This document shows, one piece after another, positions 12,852-26,274 of a DNA stretch of 64,000 nt; position 1 is the first letter of the stretch; each line of letters begins with the position of its first letter. The position numbers were made by a program, and so were the translations under genes. Origin of the DNA: Sinohyriopsis cumingii (lineage: Eukaryota; Mollusca; Bivalvia; Unionida; Unionidae); the NCBI GenBank assembly GCA_028554795.2, contig CM068841.1, positions 21,500,308-21,564,307 on the forward strand, read 5' to 3'. The notes under the pieces were generated by a model. It ran no database searches and was not told where the DNA came from. It saw only the letters and a list, made by a program, of their open reading frames with translations.

Positions 12852-14777
12852 GTAAATATATGTCAATAGGCTCTCCAACTTTCTAACTACCTATCTTCTA
12901 TCTTTCAACCAGTTACATAGCCACCAAGTTGGTCTCCCTTTCAATCTAGCATTCCTTAGCTACCCAGACTGTCTCTCTTTCTATACATCACTACCAAGCC
13001 ATTCGGTCTGTCTTTCTACCCATAACTATCTAGACACTCAGTCTGTCTCTCTTTCTATCACCACATGGCCACCAAGTATGTCTCTCGTTCTGTCTCTCAA
13101 TACCTAGCAATTCAGTATCTTTTTCTGCATATTACTACCTAGACACCATGTCTGTCTGCTTTCTATATATCAGTCATTACCTAGCAACCCAATATGTCTC
13201 TCACTAAACTCAGTATCTCTTTCTGTCTAGCACTACTAAGAAACCCGGTCTGTCTTTCTAACTATCACTAACTAGACACCCTGTCTGTCTGTCTTTCTTT
13301 CTAACTATCACTACATAGACACCCGGTCTGTCTGTTTTTCTATCTATCAATATATAGACACCCAATCTGTCTCTTTCAACGTATCATACAGTGTTCTTAC
13401 CTGCAATGCATGTAAACCACGCAGATATGTGTGTGCATGCGCGCGCATGTTTACATACATACGTACGTACGTGCTTGCGTGCGTGCTAACGTGCGTGCAT
13501 GCGTGCGTGCGTGCATGCATGCACACATACATACATAGTCGTGGAAAACTTCAGCAGTTTGGTAATAGGATATGAGTCAGTTTTATAGAAATCGTTGTAA
13601 AATAATGAACCACAGTGTATACACTTAGATAATCCAGAAATGTCACGCTCATAGATGTTCATGCCATGCGTTCACAAACTACTTGTCACGTTTGCAAGTT
13701 TTCTCATGTGAGGGTAGTATTTAATAGTTATGTACGTTGTAAATGCAGGAAATTCCTTTGACATTAAAGGTAATCTTAAACTGAAGAAAAATTGTAAGCA
13801 TTACGTTTACAAACGGGAAAGCTATCGATGGAATAAAAAATATGACTTAGCAGAATAGTAGATGTCAATACCGTTTTATGCTGAGTCCCTCCCCCTCCTC
13901 TCTACCTCTCGCACCCCTTCCACAGCTCGTGGAAACAAAAAATGATGATCGTGGCGGAGAGCTTGCGGATTCGCAGATTAATACTTGTCAAGAAAGGCTA
14001 GCAGAGACGAAAATTGCCTGAGGCATGACACCCCCAACCCCCCAAGTCCAGGCCTAGGGAAGTTCAGAAGGAATAGTATATGTGACTCAGGTGTCCTGGT
14101 TTGTCCATGACGAGGAGTGTCGATGACGCAGGTGACCTGGCCAAGCCACGATATTTGTTGTTAAAGAAATACTTGCCAAAGGTTATAAAGTTCATGTTTC
14201 GAGGTAAAAACGTACTCTTGGCTTAAGCTAGCGTGTAAAGATACGTATACTGCAGTACCCATACTACGCAGAGCAGGAGGGACTGTGTGATCATATCGTA
14301 CTCGGATGATGCCGGCACATATCATTGGATCAGTCCGTTTGTTTGAATGGGTTTAAAATATACAATTAAATATTTCATTATGCCTTACAATACATTTTGA
14401 ATACTCTCCAAAATGACCCTCAAATGCCACCGAGATACAGTCTAAATAGAAAACTGGATAAAACCAAGGATTTTATAATACAGTGATACACAGTCATACA
14501 ATCCTAATAATTATACAGCAGCTGGATGTTTACTCACCTAAGCATGAACTGAATGTTGACCTAGTTCCGCATGTATTAGTTTAAGATGAAGTAATAGTAA
14601 TGTTTTCGGCAGGAAGATGTTTGCTTGATTTTATTGAAATAAAAGAAATCTGTCAACCCTCTAATGAATGGATATAATGCCTAAAAATTCTTATTTATGC
14701 TAAGATACTTGCACATTTTTTTTTACAATTTTCAATTTATACTCCACTATCAATACTAAAGTTAAACCATGCTTTCG

Positions 14778-14778
<1 letters not shown>

Positions 14779-14864
<86 letters not shown>
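14779..14864. repeat. TA dinucleotide microsatellite
   Basis: Uninterrupted alternating T/A run, followed by a short TTA repeat. Length is likely polymorphic and assembly-sensitive. Confidence 0.95.
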
Positions 14865-14867
<3 letters not shown>

Positions 14868-16633
14868 TTTTTATTATTATTATTATTACTCAGCTTTATT
14901 AATGTTCTTATTGCTGTCTAGAGGTAGAATTCAGGTGATACTGTGTTCGAATCTCCGTCCAAGCATTACTTTCTTTCAGTTAACTGGTCTTCCTACTCAC
15001 TGAAAGTATGGAATCAATTTGGCGTGGTATGATTTGACTTTGATGAAATACGAGGGGGGTGGGGTAACCCGCGTATCGATACAGCTTACTTATACCCTGG
15101 AATGTCTAGGATGGTTTATACATAAATTCTCCAATTTGGGTTGTGCTGGTTTGTGTATTTCAGTCAATCGAAACTTCATCCTACACACTATGATTTCAGA
15201 AAGCAAAATTGATCCTGTCACTAGGACGACCAGTGCACCATAATACTTATGTCGGTTGTTCTAACGACTGACATGCAATGTATATTAATCTGCTTTTGAC
15301 AGAATATTAAATAATTACTATAAAGCATTTTAAAAAATTAACATAAACTATTTGATTAAATAATAGCGAAAACTATGTAAACAAACAAATAACAGTATTT
15401 TACTAATATTAATTAACTAGATAATTTGTTGACTTCCAATGACAGCATGTCCATTGGTTACAATATCAACCCGCCGCTTTTTCTTTTTTATCGATGTCTT
15501 CCTTTTTCTGGCGAATTTGACCTTTGGTTTAGGTATGTGCGCATCAAAGCCGGCTAGTCGGAATGAAAATGTTAATGTTTCGGTCTTCAAATTTATACGA
15601 AACTTTTCATTCATTTGGACTTTTGTGAGGATTGGTTTAGATTTAATTCATAATAATTTTCCTATGACATTTTCATTTATAGTTTTGATAACAGAATTAT
15701 CTATTAAGTCGTACAAAACTTGTTGACCTTGCTTCTGTATGTTATTTAGTTTGTGACCAAAGAGTCTTAATTTATGTTTATTTTCTCCCCAGTTCTGCTA
15801 GTTTTAAGCTACGTGAATTATAAATGCAAAATTAAAAATGACTTGAGTATTCCATCGACTGTGAGTTGAAGTTGATATGTTTATACCTAATGGTGCCCCA
15901 GGAGCCAACAGAGATGCAAAGCTAGTTGTAAAACTTGCGGTGTTAACCGGACAGACATTACGACCGTTTCATATCATTACGACACCGTTAACACGGATTA
16001 TAAGCCAACTCACGTTCCATCACTGCGACTCACGTAGACTGAGCTGATATTTTTTATTTCCTCAGAGACTCGCCACATGGACTCCATGGCCTACTCATAT
16101 TTTTAACCTAGTAAGCACGGGCAATTTGTGCCGACAAATTGGAGTGATAGTTGCTAATTTTCAGAAAACGTGACGGATACTAAGCTTGCGGAAAGAAAAT
16201 AGAGCCCGCAAAGTTACTGAAAGAGTTTAATAAATATCAAAAAGCTGGCAGAAGACGCCAGTGTCTCAAAAGATGTTCACTTGAAATGGCGCAAGAAGCA
16301 CTGTGCAAAATTCCTAAGACCGCTGTGTGTTGTTTCAACCCCTAACTAGGTCGACCTCTCTTTCTGTCTCACGACAAGCATAGGAAGTACAGATAAAAGC
16401 AACCGCGGACAGTCGTTACAAGTAAACCAAGTCCTTGACCACATAAGAGGCACACAAAGTCGCCGGTCAGTTGACTACTACAAGTTGACCCCGGCCATTA
16501 CATTTTGATTGCAGTATCTCAGCGCCCAGTCAAGCACGGCGTGTATGAGGGCGGGTCATGACATCGTCACTGAGCATGATGACGGATTCAATCGTACTCT
16601 AACATAACGGCTGTTTAGACTCTAGTATACCCT

Positions 16634-16701
16634 TTAGATGTTGCTTCCGGAAAACAAGACTGCAGAGCATATCCGTCTTGTTTTCCGGAAGCAACATCTA
16701 A
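16634..16701. repeat. perfect inverted repeat / hairpin, 27-bp arms
   Basis: Arms 16634-16660 and 16675-16701 are exact reverse complements, separated by 14 nt. Flanking bases extend the pairing imperfectly for roughly another 10 bp (TATACCC against GGGTGTATA). The arms contain the palindromic core TTCCGGAA. It could be a fold-back transposon remnant or a transcribed hairpin such as a microRNA-like precursor. The sequence alone does not decide. Confidence 0.85.
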
Positions 16702-17789
16702 CGGGTGTATATGGGTCTACTTAGAGCAGACTCAAATAGTGGTAGTTACAAATGGATCTCCTACGTCCAGTCAGAAGAGAAGAGAGACAACCAGAAATTT
16801 TCAACACAAAAATGGGTTTATTATGATGGCTATCAGTTATTCTAACACAATTATTCTAAGGACAATATAAATTAGGTTATATTTATTACATGACATAAAA
16901 TTGAAGGTGTTTTCTCCGGAGAATGGGATATGGGTTTATGAACTGCACCATAAATAATAAATAAAGTGCACCGCCAAAAACATTGACGATGCCCATGGCA
17001 AAATGGGCAAATAGGAGATACACAAGCGAAGAAGTACTGAAAGCCTACCATACAGAAGTACACCGAATATTGTGGCCAAAGACAGAAAGTGCTAAAGATA
17101 CGAAATATTACACGACGAACACTCATTTAATTCAGATAACCATACCAAAGTTCTTACAGTAACACACGGTGCACACACAGCAACCTCCGAAGGTGCAAGT
17201 ACTAAACTAAATGGGTGACGATGCTTCCCAGAAGGTACATAGCCCTAACATAAGTGTAATGACACTGATCAGAAAAAAGAGCAATCATAACATCTTCTGG
17301 AGATAACCGTACTCTTGTGTTTCAAATAATTTTTCCACATTATTATACCATCTCGTGATTTTGCATCCTAAACGCATGGGCTTTCTGAGCCATTGTGGGT
17401 ATTTAGAAGGTGCAAATAGAGATAGAAATGGAAAATTCTAGCTGAACGCTAAGAAATTAGACTGAATCTGCCACGCTAGGCACTGTTGCGCACGGCTTTA
17501 TATTCGCCTTCCTAGGAACTGAGCAACCAATCAGAACGCCAGCTACACCACAGGCGAAGTTAATCAAAATGGCTGCGTCAAAACAACGAGAGGACAGTGG
17601 ATATTACCTAACAACATCGTATTACTCACATCACAATGTTCATCTTGAATGGAGGAAACTGTTATAGAAACCTACGAACACCAAATAATTAATGTAGAAT
17701 GTACCAAGATTAAACAATACTTGTATGTTCAGGCTAAGTGTTCGGGACCAACGTCGCCCTGCTAAAAGAGATCGCTGTAAGATTGAGAT

Positions 17790-18560
17790 GATTTGATCTT
17801 ACAACAGTCTCACCATTTATAAACGAAAACTAAGCTGAGTCAATAAATTGCGTCTGTCCTATCAGAAACGTCATGAATGGTTCCATATTGTTGTGGATAT
17901 CATTCATTGCCGTATTTGATGATTTTGCGATTCCTTGAATCGTACCAGCGAAGAATATAGAACATTATGAGAAGTTTAGTTTTGCTGAAATAAAGTATCA
18001 GCTGCAGGCATAATGCACTGTGTGCAGCACCTCTGTAAGCGTCAGCAATTTGACAGTGATCACGGACTTTCTCGTCAGTGGAGCTGGAATCTCTATCAAA
18101 GATTCAGACCTGGGTGGCTATGGAAAACTCGTTAATGATGTCCGCGGTTGAGGAGGACTGTTGCGGGATCCATTTCATGGTTTAATAAGCATCTCGACCG
18201 AATCTTTGCCACGGTAAAACACTGGCGACTCAGTTGCTATATCACATTTGGCAATAGTATACAAAAACCCTCATGTGGTTAGTTCAGCATTCTGCTTCAT
18301 ATTATATTTGACTGCGAGGGTTTCTTGGTCGTTTGAACTCACTGGAATGTTCGGGCAGTCAAAGTCCAAGTTGGTGCAACAACAAAAAACCTGCATACAG
18401 CGTCGACATGGAAAGCTTGTACCTTTGTTATTCTTGTACAGGAACACAATTAGTGGAAAATAGTTCATCCACTCATAATGATACAGCGACAATGGGCAGT
18501 CCATGTTGCTCATCAGTAAACAGATCTAGGTAAGGGGAACTAAGCATTTATCAAGAGTTC
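17790..18560 (-). pseudogene. degraded family B DNA polymerase remnant
   Basis: Pieces in several minus-strand frames recall the N-terminal part of the transposon/virus-type family B polymerases common in animal genomes. In order they are: a zinc-binding stretch (CRRCMQVF, about 18.42 kb), a segment reading SPVFYRGKDSVE (about 18.20 kb), an HNH-like motif DHCQIADAYRGAAH (about 18.06 kb), a degraded counterpart of the exonuclease II box (RWYDS, about 17.95 kb), and NNMEPFMTF..GQTQFIDSA (about 17.87 kb). Stops and frameshifts interrupt it throughout. It differs from the Polinton polymerase at 46-49 kb, so it is an independent, older insertion. The family call is from remembered motif order, not a search. 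Confidence 0.6.
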
Positions 18561-18869
18561 AACGTGAACCATCGCTGGTCAATATTTCCGACATTTTGAG
18601 AATCGTTGCGATATTTTTGTCGATTTCATTAATAATGGTCTAAGTGTATTCACTGTTCAAGAATTTAGGGGCACGTCAGCGGCTATAGTATCTTCGATAA
18701 AACGACTGTTTTGTTCATCACCACGCACATGTAATTTCAGCCCGTGTTTTGTGTGGAAGATTTTTAATATGAAACTGTGTCTGTTTAACTAAGATATCTC
18801 ACAGTCTGATGCGTCTCCTCTATAGGAGGTGATAGGAACGTAAGTCTGTAGGCTTTGCTTGTGCCTCTC

Positions 18870-19000
18870 GGCCTTGTATGTATGTATGTATGTATGTATG
18901 TGTGTGTGTGTGTGTATGCATGTGTGTGTGTGTATGTATGTATGTATGTATGTATGCATGTATATATATAAGTGTGTATGTGTGTGTTTATGTATATTTG
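18870..19000. repeat. TGTA/TG microsatellite region
   Basis: Runs of TGTA and TG units in intron 2. The translated TYIHT repeats on the minus strand are an artefact of this tract. Confidence 0.9.
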
Positions 19001-20374
19001 TGTGTCTGTGTGTAGGCGCTGTCCCGTAGCCATTATAAAATGCGTTTATACTTATTTCACTGATCAAGACTGATTTTGATTCCAGTAGCAACAGGGGACG
19101 CCGCTAGAGGGCACTGGCGATCAAGATTAACGTTTTCTCAAAATGTCAACCTCATTACTCCCGGTACTTTTTCCGCTTTAATATGTGAAAAGCCGACATT
19201 ATTACATCCGAATGTATTCATGGTTGAAAGGTCAAATGTCTATATTTAGCGTAAATGACACTGGGCCATTTCTACAACTTATTCAGCGGAAAAAAACGAA
19301 AAACTAATTTTTCAAAACGCTGAAAAACTAATTAAACGAACATATACACTCACCTACGCCTACTTTTTAAATACTTTGGAGTTCTTTTTACAAGAATAAT
19401 GGTAAAACGTGTGCGAATATTTGCGGAAAACCCACGAATTACGTCTTTTTCAAAGGTCACCCATGCCTGCAAGAACGGTAACTCTTCCCGGCACACGGGC
19501 ACGTACAAAATGTAAACAATGACAAAAATACGACATTATCTGGGTTAAAAAACACACGAAAACTTGATTGCATTAAAAGGCAGACGTTTATAGCAAGGAA
19601 TCGGATTATACAGACGTACTGTCATTCATTATACCAAACTTATTACAAAATATTTGTACAACTTTTGTTGTGTAATATATTTTTGAGGTTAGAGACTCGA
19701 CGGGAGTATCACTCACCGACTCAGTGATACTAGACGTATTGATTGTGATCACTGAGATATCATCAATGTCAGGTCATCTGTTATATGTACGATTCTTATC
19801 TAGAGACACTGGTATTAAAATTAAAATGTTCATGTTTAGTAGGGACGGAAAAGAGATAAAAGTTTATCGAAGCTAGCGATATATGTAAATAAACTGTTCT
19901 GAGTACCATTTTTGGTGAATATCAATATGAATATTGTCATCATAAGCTAAGGAAAAGAGAATCGATCTGTAGTATTTCTCCATTTAAACAAATACCTAAT
20001 CATAAATATTTCTTGAGAACCAACCCAGTGCCAGTTTCTTCTCTATCTCTGATACCACCATTGTCTTTACTTCATGAACTATGTAATATTGCTCAAAACA
20101 ATGGTCAGAATTATTATAAAAATATCGCAAAATTAGTACATACAAAATTTAATGTTGCACCATCCTAAGCTGACACTATAGAAATCCTGATTTACTGTAT
20201 TGAAAACTTTGTGGAAAACCTTTTGTCATTGATTTTATTTTATAGATATGAAAACTGACCAAATATATCTTGTGATAGCTAAATTCTAAAATAGCAATTG
20301 CTGTTTACTAAATTGTGATTTCAGATAAATGTATATATATGCAAGAACACTGTAATGAATATGCACTATTGGTT

Positions 20375-21112
20375 TTAAGAGTAACATACAATTTCAACTT
20401 GGTACGACTCATGATTTTGCTATTTCATGCAAAAATGTTAAGGGGCGTGTGATATAAAGGTACAGAAAGTCTTCAGAAGTACCTGGAACATAGAAAAAGT
20501 GAATTTATTCTTGAAGCTGAACGTTCACAACACATTTAAATATAACCATATGTAAAAAATATGCAACTTTCAGCATGAAGTAACATGAGGTCAAGAATTT
20601 TCCAAAAGTGACCAATGACCAATATTAAAAATGGTGGACGGTACGTGTGTTTGAATGTTTCCTGTGAATTTATTTGAAAATATATCATAAAGATGTGCTT
20701 ATTTTTGAAATCTGCACACTCAAATTAAGCAGAAAACATTCCATTTTAAAAGCAACATATAATTTCAACTTGTGTATGACTCAAAAATATAGTATTTAAT
20801 GCAAAAACATTTGGAGGGGGGTTGATAAAAGGCACGGGGGACTTCTGAATTACCTGGAACATATAAAAAGTCAATTTATTCTTAAAGCTGTATGTTCACA
20901 AAACATTTCTATATAAAATATATGTAAGAAATATGCAAATTTCAGCTTGAAATAACATGAGGTCAAGAATTTTCAAAAATTGCCAAAGACCAGTATTAAA
21001 AATGGTGGACGGTACATGTGTTTGAATACTTCCTGTGAATTTATTTGAAACGATATCATAGAGACGGGTTCATTTTTGAAATCTGCACACTCAAATTATA
21101 CAGAAAACATTC
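20375..21112. repeat. tandem duplication, two units of about 370 bp
   Basis: Units of about 20375-20745 and 20746-21112 align along their length. Shared segments include the AACATGAGGTCAAGAATTTT and AAAATGGTGGACGGTAC blocks. The second unit ends about 55 bp before exon 3. No coding content was seen. Confidence 0.8.
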
Positions 21113-21167
21113 AATTTTTTATATATTCTATAATTATGAAAAAATCATCCCCTGTTACTAATTCCAG

Positions 21168-21277
21168 TCACCACCTCATCTGAGACCGTAAATGTTGCTG
21201 GACAACAGAGGACTTTCACACACGGAAAGAGTGGACAATGGCTTGGAGGGGCACTGGATGTAAATGGAGGAAATGTG
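21168..21277 (+). CDS. integrin alpha, exon 3 (propeller blade 2 start)
   Basis: Begins after ATTCCAG and completes the split codon of exon 2. It encodes a variable loop, then GQWLGGALDVNGGNV, matching the conserved QWLG..V....G..V strand that precedes VCAHRW in integrins. The donor is GTGAGA and the exon ends on a codon boundary. Confidence 0.92.
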
Positions 21278-21850
21278 GTGAGAGAATATTTACTAAGGGC
21301 ATAAATGTTATCATTTAATGCTTATGTCTTCTCACAAGGATATATGCGTCAGCCGTACCATATAGAGTTTCAGATTTACATCCGAGGGAGCAAAAGTTGT
21401 TATTCCTTGATGTGTGCGTCCGTGCGTGCGTGAGTGTGTTTATCTGGGTATCCTCTAACGTGTTGTAATTCTATCTACTCATATGTCCTCAAGTGTGGTA
21501 AAATCATCATAATTGAGGGTCAAACATGTTTCGGGAATGCAACAGATAAGCAACTTTGCGAAATGGAAATCAAATCGTTATGAATATTAGTTCACTAATA
21601 TAAATTTGGATACATTTAGGCGAAGATTGTTTCCTAAATGTTATGCTCTCATAAAAGCGATTTACTCTTCTCAAATCATGTCGAGTCATGACCATACGAG
21701 TTACCTCTCTTTGTCTGGTGAGCCAATGTTACCCTTATAAGGGGCACAACTTTATCGTCGTTCAAAAAGAGCGGCTTGGTTGGGTTGGTGGGAGAATTGA
21801 GAGAAGAATGGATGGATAGCTAGATACAATATGCTATTAATATTTTACAG

Positions 21851-22099
21851 GCTGTGTGTGCCCATCGCTGGTATGACCAGAAGAACCTGGCGGTTGCCAT
21901 ACAATTGTATCAGTTCCACCATTTCCAAAACGGCATATGTTACGAGACGGCTGTGTCCCGATTGAATTACTGGAGTAAATATCCACTCTTGACCCAACAG
22001 GGACAAAACATCGAAACAAAACCAGGTCCACAGGGGCCAGTAAACTACTACAATTGGGGCTACGGGGCTCTTGGAATGGCAGTTCATTATATAGGAACG
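21851..22099 (+). CDS. integrin alpha, exon 4 (VCAHRW strand, blade 2)
   Basis: Acceptor TTTTACAG. The exon opens with AVCAHRWYD, a signature of integrin alpha chains, and carries the cysteine pair region (NGICYETAVS), a loop, and YNWGYGALGMAVHY, the FG-type strand of the next repeat. It is 83 codons, in phase at both ends, with donor GTAAGA. Confidence 0.95.
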
Positions 22100-24823
22100 G
22101 TAAGACAGGCTACAAAAAATCAAAGTACTGGACGTAGTGGATGATTTTATCTATCTCAACTAGCAGGATATGGTTGATTGTTTTCTATTTACCCCCGTGT
22201 GTACAGTGTTGTTTTCTTTTTCCTTTTTGAAATAATTTTAAGGAATTAACTATTAAACTCACTGAATGGGCCTACCTCCTTAGCGTTAGATACTCACTAA
22301 GGATAAAATTTGATCTGCTTTCTTTTATGAAACTGAATTAAACTAAAACAGACCAAACATCATCGGAAGATTTTTGTTCCTTTATGTTGGTTATCTAATT
22401 AATTAAAAACGCTTTCGGGTATTGGCTATGTTGGTTTGTTAAATTTTACCAAGTTAAAATCTTTGTTGTCAATTTCTATGTTTGATAAAATCAGTCATAA
22501 CAATAAGAGAGAGAGAGAGAGAAGGGGTGGTGGCAAGTACTCCTATTTAGATGTCAGCAGCCTATAAATAGGACAATTCGTAATTCTTTCAGTCTCCGTG
22601 AGAAACTATATAACTAGTTTAGCTCAAACATGGTCGGCACATATCAAGTAAAAGTATTGTTGAAACAAAGAAACATTTGTATGCATGCCCCGTTTTTTGA
22701 ATATTGATCATTTGTATCCATAGTGACATACTTCCCAAAACATTTGGTTAGCAGTAAGGTCTCCCATAATTTGGTTTGAAAACTTATACGGGGATATTAG
22801 GGTCATTTTGACTATGAACTTTTAAATACAAATGATGTATAGTACAATCATTGTGCCTTTGATTGTTTTTGTTATGACGTGTTACTGTGTATGTTTTATC
22901 GGTGGTGGCCTGGTGGGACGGGGATTGAGATTAGGATGTTAGTCGTAGGAAGACTGAAGCAAAGAATTCGGGTACAGGCCCATAATATCGATATTTATTA
23001 CTGCTTGTACGTATCACATACGTTGCTGTGTTTGTCAATGTTACAAAATGAGACAACTTTATAAAAGTATTCTGTACACATGCAGATAAACAAATAGGGA
23101 ATGAGAGAAAAGACGTAGTATATAAGCGGCTATTTCCTTTTAGTAATTAGTTTACAACTGGCTTTGTATACTCAGACAAATTTAATGGCAAGGGATTCAA
23201 CGTACTACTTAAGTGCATAAAACAGATGCATGAAAACGACATGAAATAAAAAAATTGAATTTTTTTTCAACATTCGGACTCCGCATGACCAAACCTACAA
23301 CCCTTAGCTTAAACAATTCTTGATGAGTGCTTCCGTGTTGAAAAAAGGAAAAGAAAACATTTTACACTAGAATAATAAGATATTCTTTATTTGTTTTAAA
23401 ATGTCTTTGTGGTACAAACTTAAATCCCTCGTTCTGCAACATAGGAATAAACCGCAGCTTTCGTTATATATATAAATGACATGACATCAAAAGAACATGT
23501 TTTCTTTCTCGCTACGGTTAATCAATGTTATGCTGGCTTCCTATTAAAAGCCAAGAGAAGGATTTTAAAAGCTCTTAGATCTTCTTTTCTATGATGACCT
23601 TTTAGTAAAAGCGAATTTCGTCCTATAACTAGGTTGTCCCAGTGCGTACCTGGGTCGGATTCCTCTCTGCGTCCTTGTGAAAAGCACTGCGCTCCCATTA
23701 TTCCGGCATGATATAATAAATAATGTGTTAAAAGTGACATTAAAATCACTGCCAACACCAGCAACAACAACAAAGCTCCAGTGCGCACGTCACCAGTCTA
23801 TAATTGGCAGTATACTTCTTCATCTACATGTCACGTGAAGCAATGTACCAGTTGACCTCCAGCATTGCTTTTCTTCTTACTCTTTGGTTGCTTGGTTGCT
23901 GTTGTTGTTGGGTTGTAGGTTTAATTGCTTTTTGCAGCACAGTATAACTTATACATGGCCACCAGAATAACTGATTAAGAAAGAACACAGGACAGACCCA
24001 GCAATAACTAGCGACTCAAGGGAGGTTACTGGTAAGTTTTCTCACATACCCACATTGGCCGAGGCCAAGACTAGAACCCACGCAGACAGAGGTGTGATTG
24101 CAGTGGTTGGTAAAGGCTTGCGCTGTAGACCACTCGGTCACCCGGTGACCCTAGACTCTTTGGTAGGAAACAAACGAAACTACAAGTAGATGGTGCAAAC
24201 TATTTCTGTCTAGTTCACAAGCAAACGATGAAAATGACCTAAATCGTTAGACTTGTCAAGGTCTCATCCTAAATATAGATGCTATATGACTGGTTATTTT
24301 TCGCGGTGCTGATAACTGCACACTTATGCTCTTACGAATTTTTTTCGCGGTATTTTAATTTAGCGTTGTTATTCTTTTGACATTGTTATTTTTTATATAA
24401 TTTTTTTAATAATTGTTTTATTGTTTCATTCTTAATGATATTTGCTTTCCTTTAGAGGTCTAATTACTATATGACATAACAAAGGTATCCCAATTATGGC
24501 CCAAATTGGCATATTCTACACTGATTGATATACATACAGCATGACAAACGTATCTTAAACCGAACAATAAATGATATATCATAAACCTCTAATATCTAAT
24601 TCATATGTGAAAAATAAAATTATATCTCCAGAATAAACTCGAAGATGATTACTCATTTTTTATATCATCGAGCTCATTTACTAGTGAAACTATAGAAATA
24701 TAGTACATCATTTACTGTTAGCTTCATTCTGTCTCCTAGAAATTATGTTAATGATGACGATGGCGATAACGATGACAATCATGATTATTATTATTATTGT
24801 TATTATTATTATTATAATTATAG
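22100..24823. other. integrin intron 4
   Basis: Contains a short GA tract (22506-22523), a family B SINE and an ATT-rich tract adjoining the exon 5 acceptor. No other coding signal was recognised. Confidence 0.6.
23893..24150 (-). mobile_element. tRNA-derived SINE, family B, copy 3
   Basis: Diverged copy in the same orientation as the others: TTGTTGTTGGG-type tail at the left, then the ATAACTAGCGACTC body region, with the tRNA-like head (GACCGAGTGG on the minus strand) at the right. Confidence 0.75.
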
Positions 24824-24872
24824 GCACAGGGAGATTTATTGATGGGCTCACCTGGATTGCAATCTTGGACAG
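24824..24872 (+). CDS. integrin alpha, exon 5 (GAP strand, blade 2)
   Basis: Small exon of 49 nt encoding AQGDLLMGSPGLQSWTG, equivalent to the ....GAPGSYYWQG segment of blade 2 in other integrins. Phase 0 in, phase 1 out. The acceptor lies directly after a TAT-rich repeat. Confidence 0.9.
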
Positions 24873-25159
24873 GTAATAAAAATTCACTAGACATTTAGTA
24901 GTACCATATTCAGTAGAATTATTGCAAAAAAGTAATGATTGTGATTCATAAGGATTACTTGACGCTGTTTGAAATAATCCTATTTCACAATCCTTATTCA
25001 GCTTGTATATTTCTAAACAGTGAGTAGAATATGTGTCAAAATAATTCATTATATTATTAGAAAATATATCTTTCTCTTTTTCGTGACAAGATTCTCAAGC
25101 TTAGTCGAGGGATTCTATCTCAGTATGTAGTGAATAAGACAGACATATTTTCTTTGCAG

Positions 25160-25240
25160 GGGGATTTATTAATCTGAGAAGAAACAATGCTTCCTATTCG
25201 CAGAACAAACAGGTGCCAACTGACACATCTGAGTTAATAG
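25160..25240 (+). CDS. integrin alpha, exon 6 (loop before blade 3)
   Basis: Completes the Gly codon from exon 5 and encodes GFINLRRNNASYSQN... to TDTSELIG. This corresponds to the linker that precedes the next FG strand, and it includes one N-glycosylation sequon (NAS). Acceptor TTTGCAG and donor GTGAGT are strong. Confidence 0.88.
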
Positions 25241-26038
25241 GTGAGTGAAAACATTTTAGAATAAAAGATTACTAAACTTGCACTTGATGTCCCCGCCCCC
25301 AATAATTAGGCTTCTCTAATATCAAGTCTGGGTTTGGTGTGAAATGGGATAAATGTACATTTTTTTGCAGGGAGCAAATCAACTTGATTATTATTGTAAT
25401 CAGACAGTCTTATAAGTCACGAATTTTAGGACACATGTTACAGAACACAGAATTTTATTTTTTAGGAACAAAGGAATAAAGACCGATATAATGAAGGTTC
25501 AAAGGATGCAAATCCAGCGAACTACTCGATAGTAGCTGAAGCTAGGGGAGACAAATCTCACTGAATACCAACCGCGCTGAATAGATGCACTACATATTTG
25601 TTCAAAGCAAATACCCATATCCATTATGTTACTAGTCCATGAATTGCAAGTCTTCGAGTTACGTTTCTATGCATTTGAACATCTCTTTATAGTTCTTGTT
25701 GATTTTATAACGCCAGCAAACCATATATGCCATAAAAAACTAAAGTAACTCCGACTGTATTAAATGGTTCGCATTTCTACATTTTGACAATCTTTTAAAA
25801 ACGGATGAAAATTGAGTCTAATTGTTTTCTTTGTTTCATCCCTTATGGAAACTAATCAAATGCTTATTTTTTCTTTGGATGGGTATTTTACTTATGACTA
25901 ATTCCACAAGTTTTCTGAACTTTCGTTTTCAAATAGTCACCATTTTTTAAGTAGAAATGTAGTATTGAAGTGTGTATAAGTAACCAAAAAACCGTCTCTT
26001 GTAACCTAACGGAAACAGGGTTCTGATTCGTTTATCGA

Positions 26039-26274
26039 TTGTTCTTGTTGTTGTGGGGTTTAACGCCTTTTTCAGCACACGACAGGCAGTGCGTGGCGGC
26101 CAGTATTAATGGTGGAGGAAAAGCCCGGGAAAACCCCGGGAAGAACCACCGGCCCACGAGAAGCTACTGGCAAGCTTTCTCACATACCCACATTGGTCAA
26201 ATCCTGGACTCGAACCCACGCAGACAGAGGTGAGATGGCAGTGATCCATAACGGAGAGCGCTTTAGACCTCTCG
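26039..26274 (-). mobile_element. tRNA-derived SINE, family B, copy 4 with TSD
   Basis: Best-preserved family copy. TTCGTTTATCGA is repeated exactly at 26027-26038 and 26275-26286, a 12-bp target site duplication typical of LINE-driven insertion. The minus-strand element runs from a tRNA-like head through a body to an AAC-rich tail. Confidence 0.9.

Larger units (their letters stand above)
12852..21167. other. integrin intron 2 (8.3 kb)
   Basis: Large intron with a long CTGTCT-rich degenerate region (12.9-13.4 kb), a GTGC/CATA tract (13.4-13.55 kb), a TA microsatellite of more than 80 bp (about 14780-14864), a perfect hairpin at 16.63-16.70 kb, a degraded DNA polymerase remnant (17.8-18.6 kb), TGTA repeats (18.87-19.0 kb) and a tandem duplication just before exon 3. 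Each notable item is listed separately. Confidence 0.8.

Noticed and set aside
17571-17668. Short ATG frame (MAASKQRED...) after a CCAAT-like box
   Set aside because: Only 32 codons, no family and no downstream exon; the CCAAT pentamer alone is weak evidence.
18785-19091. Minus-strand frames with THIHTYIHT repeats
   Set aside because: They are produced by a TGTA/TG microsatellite.
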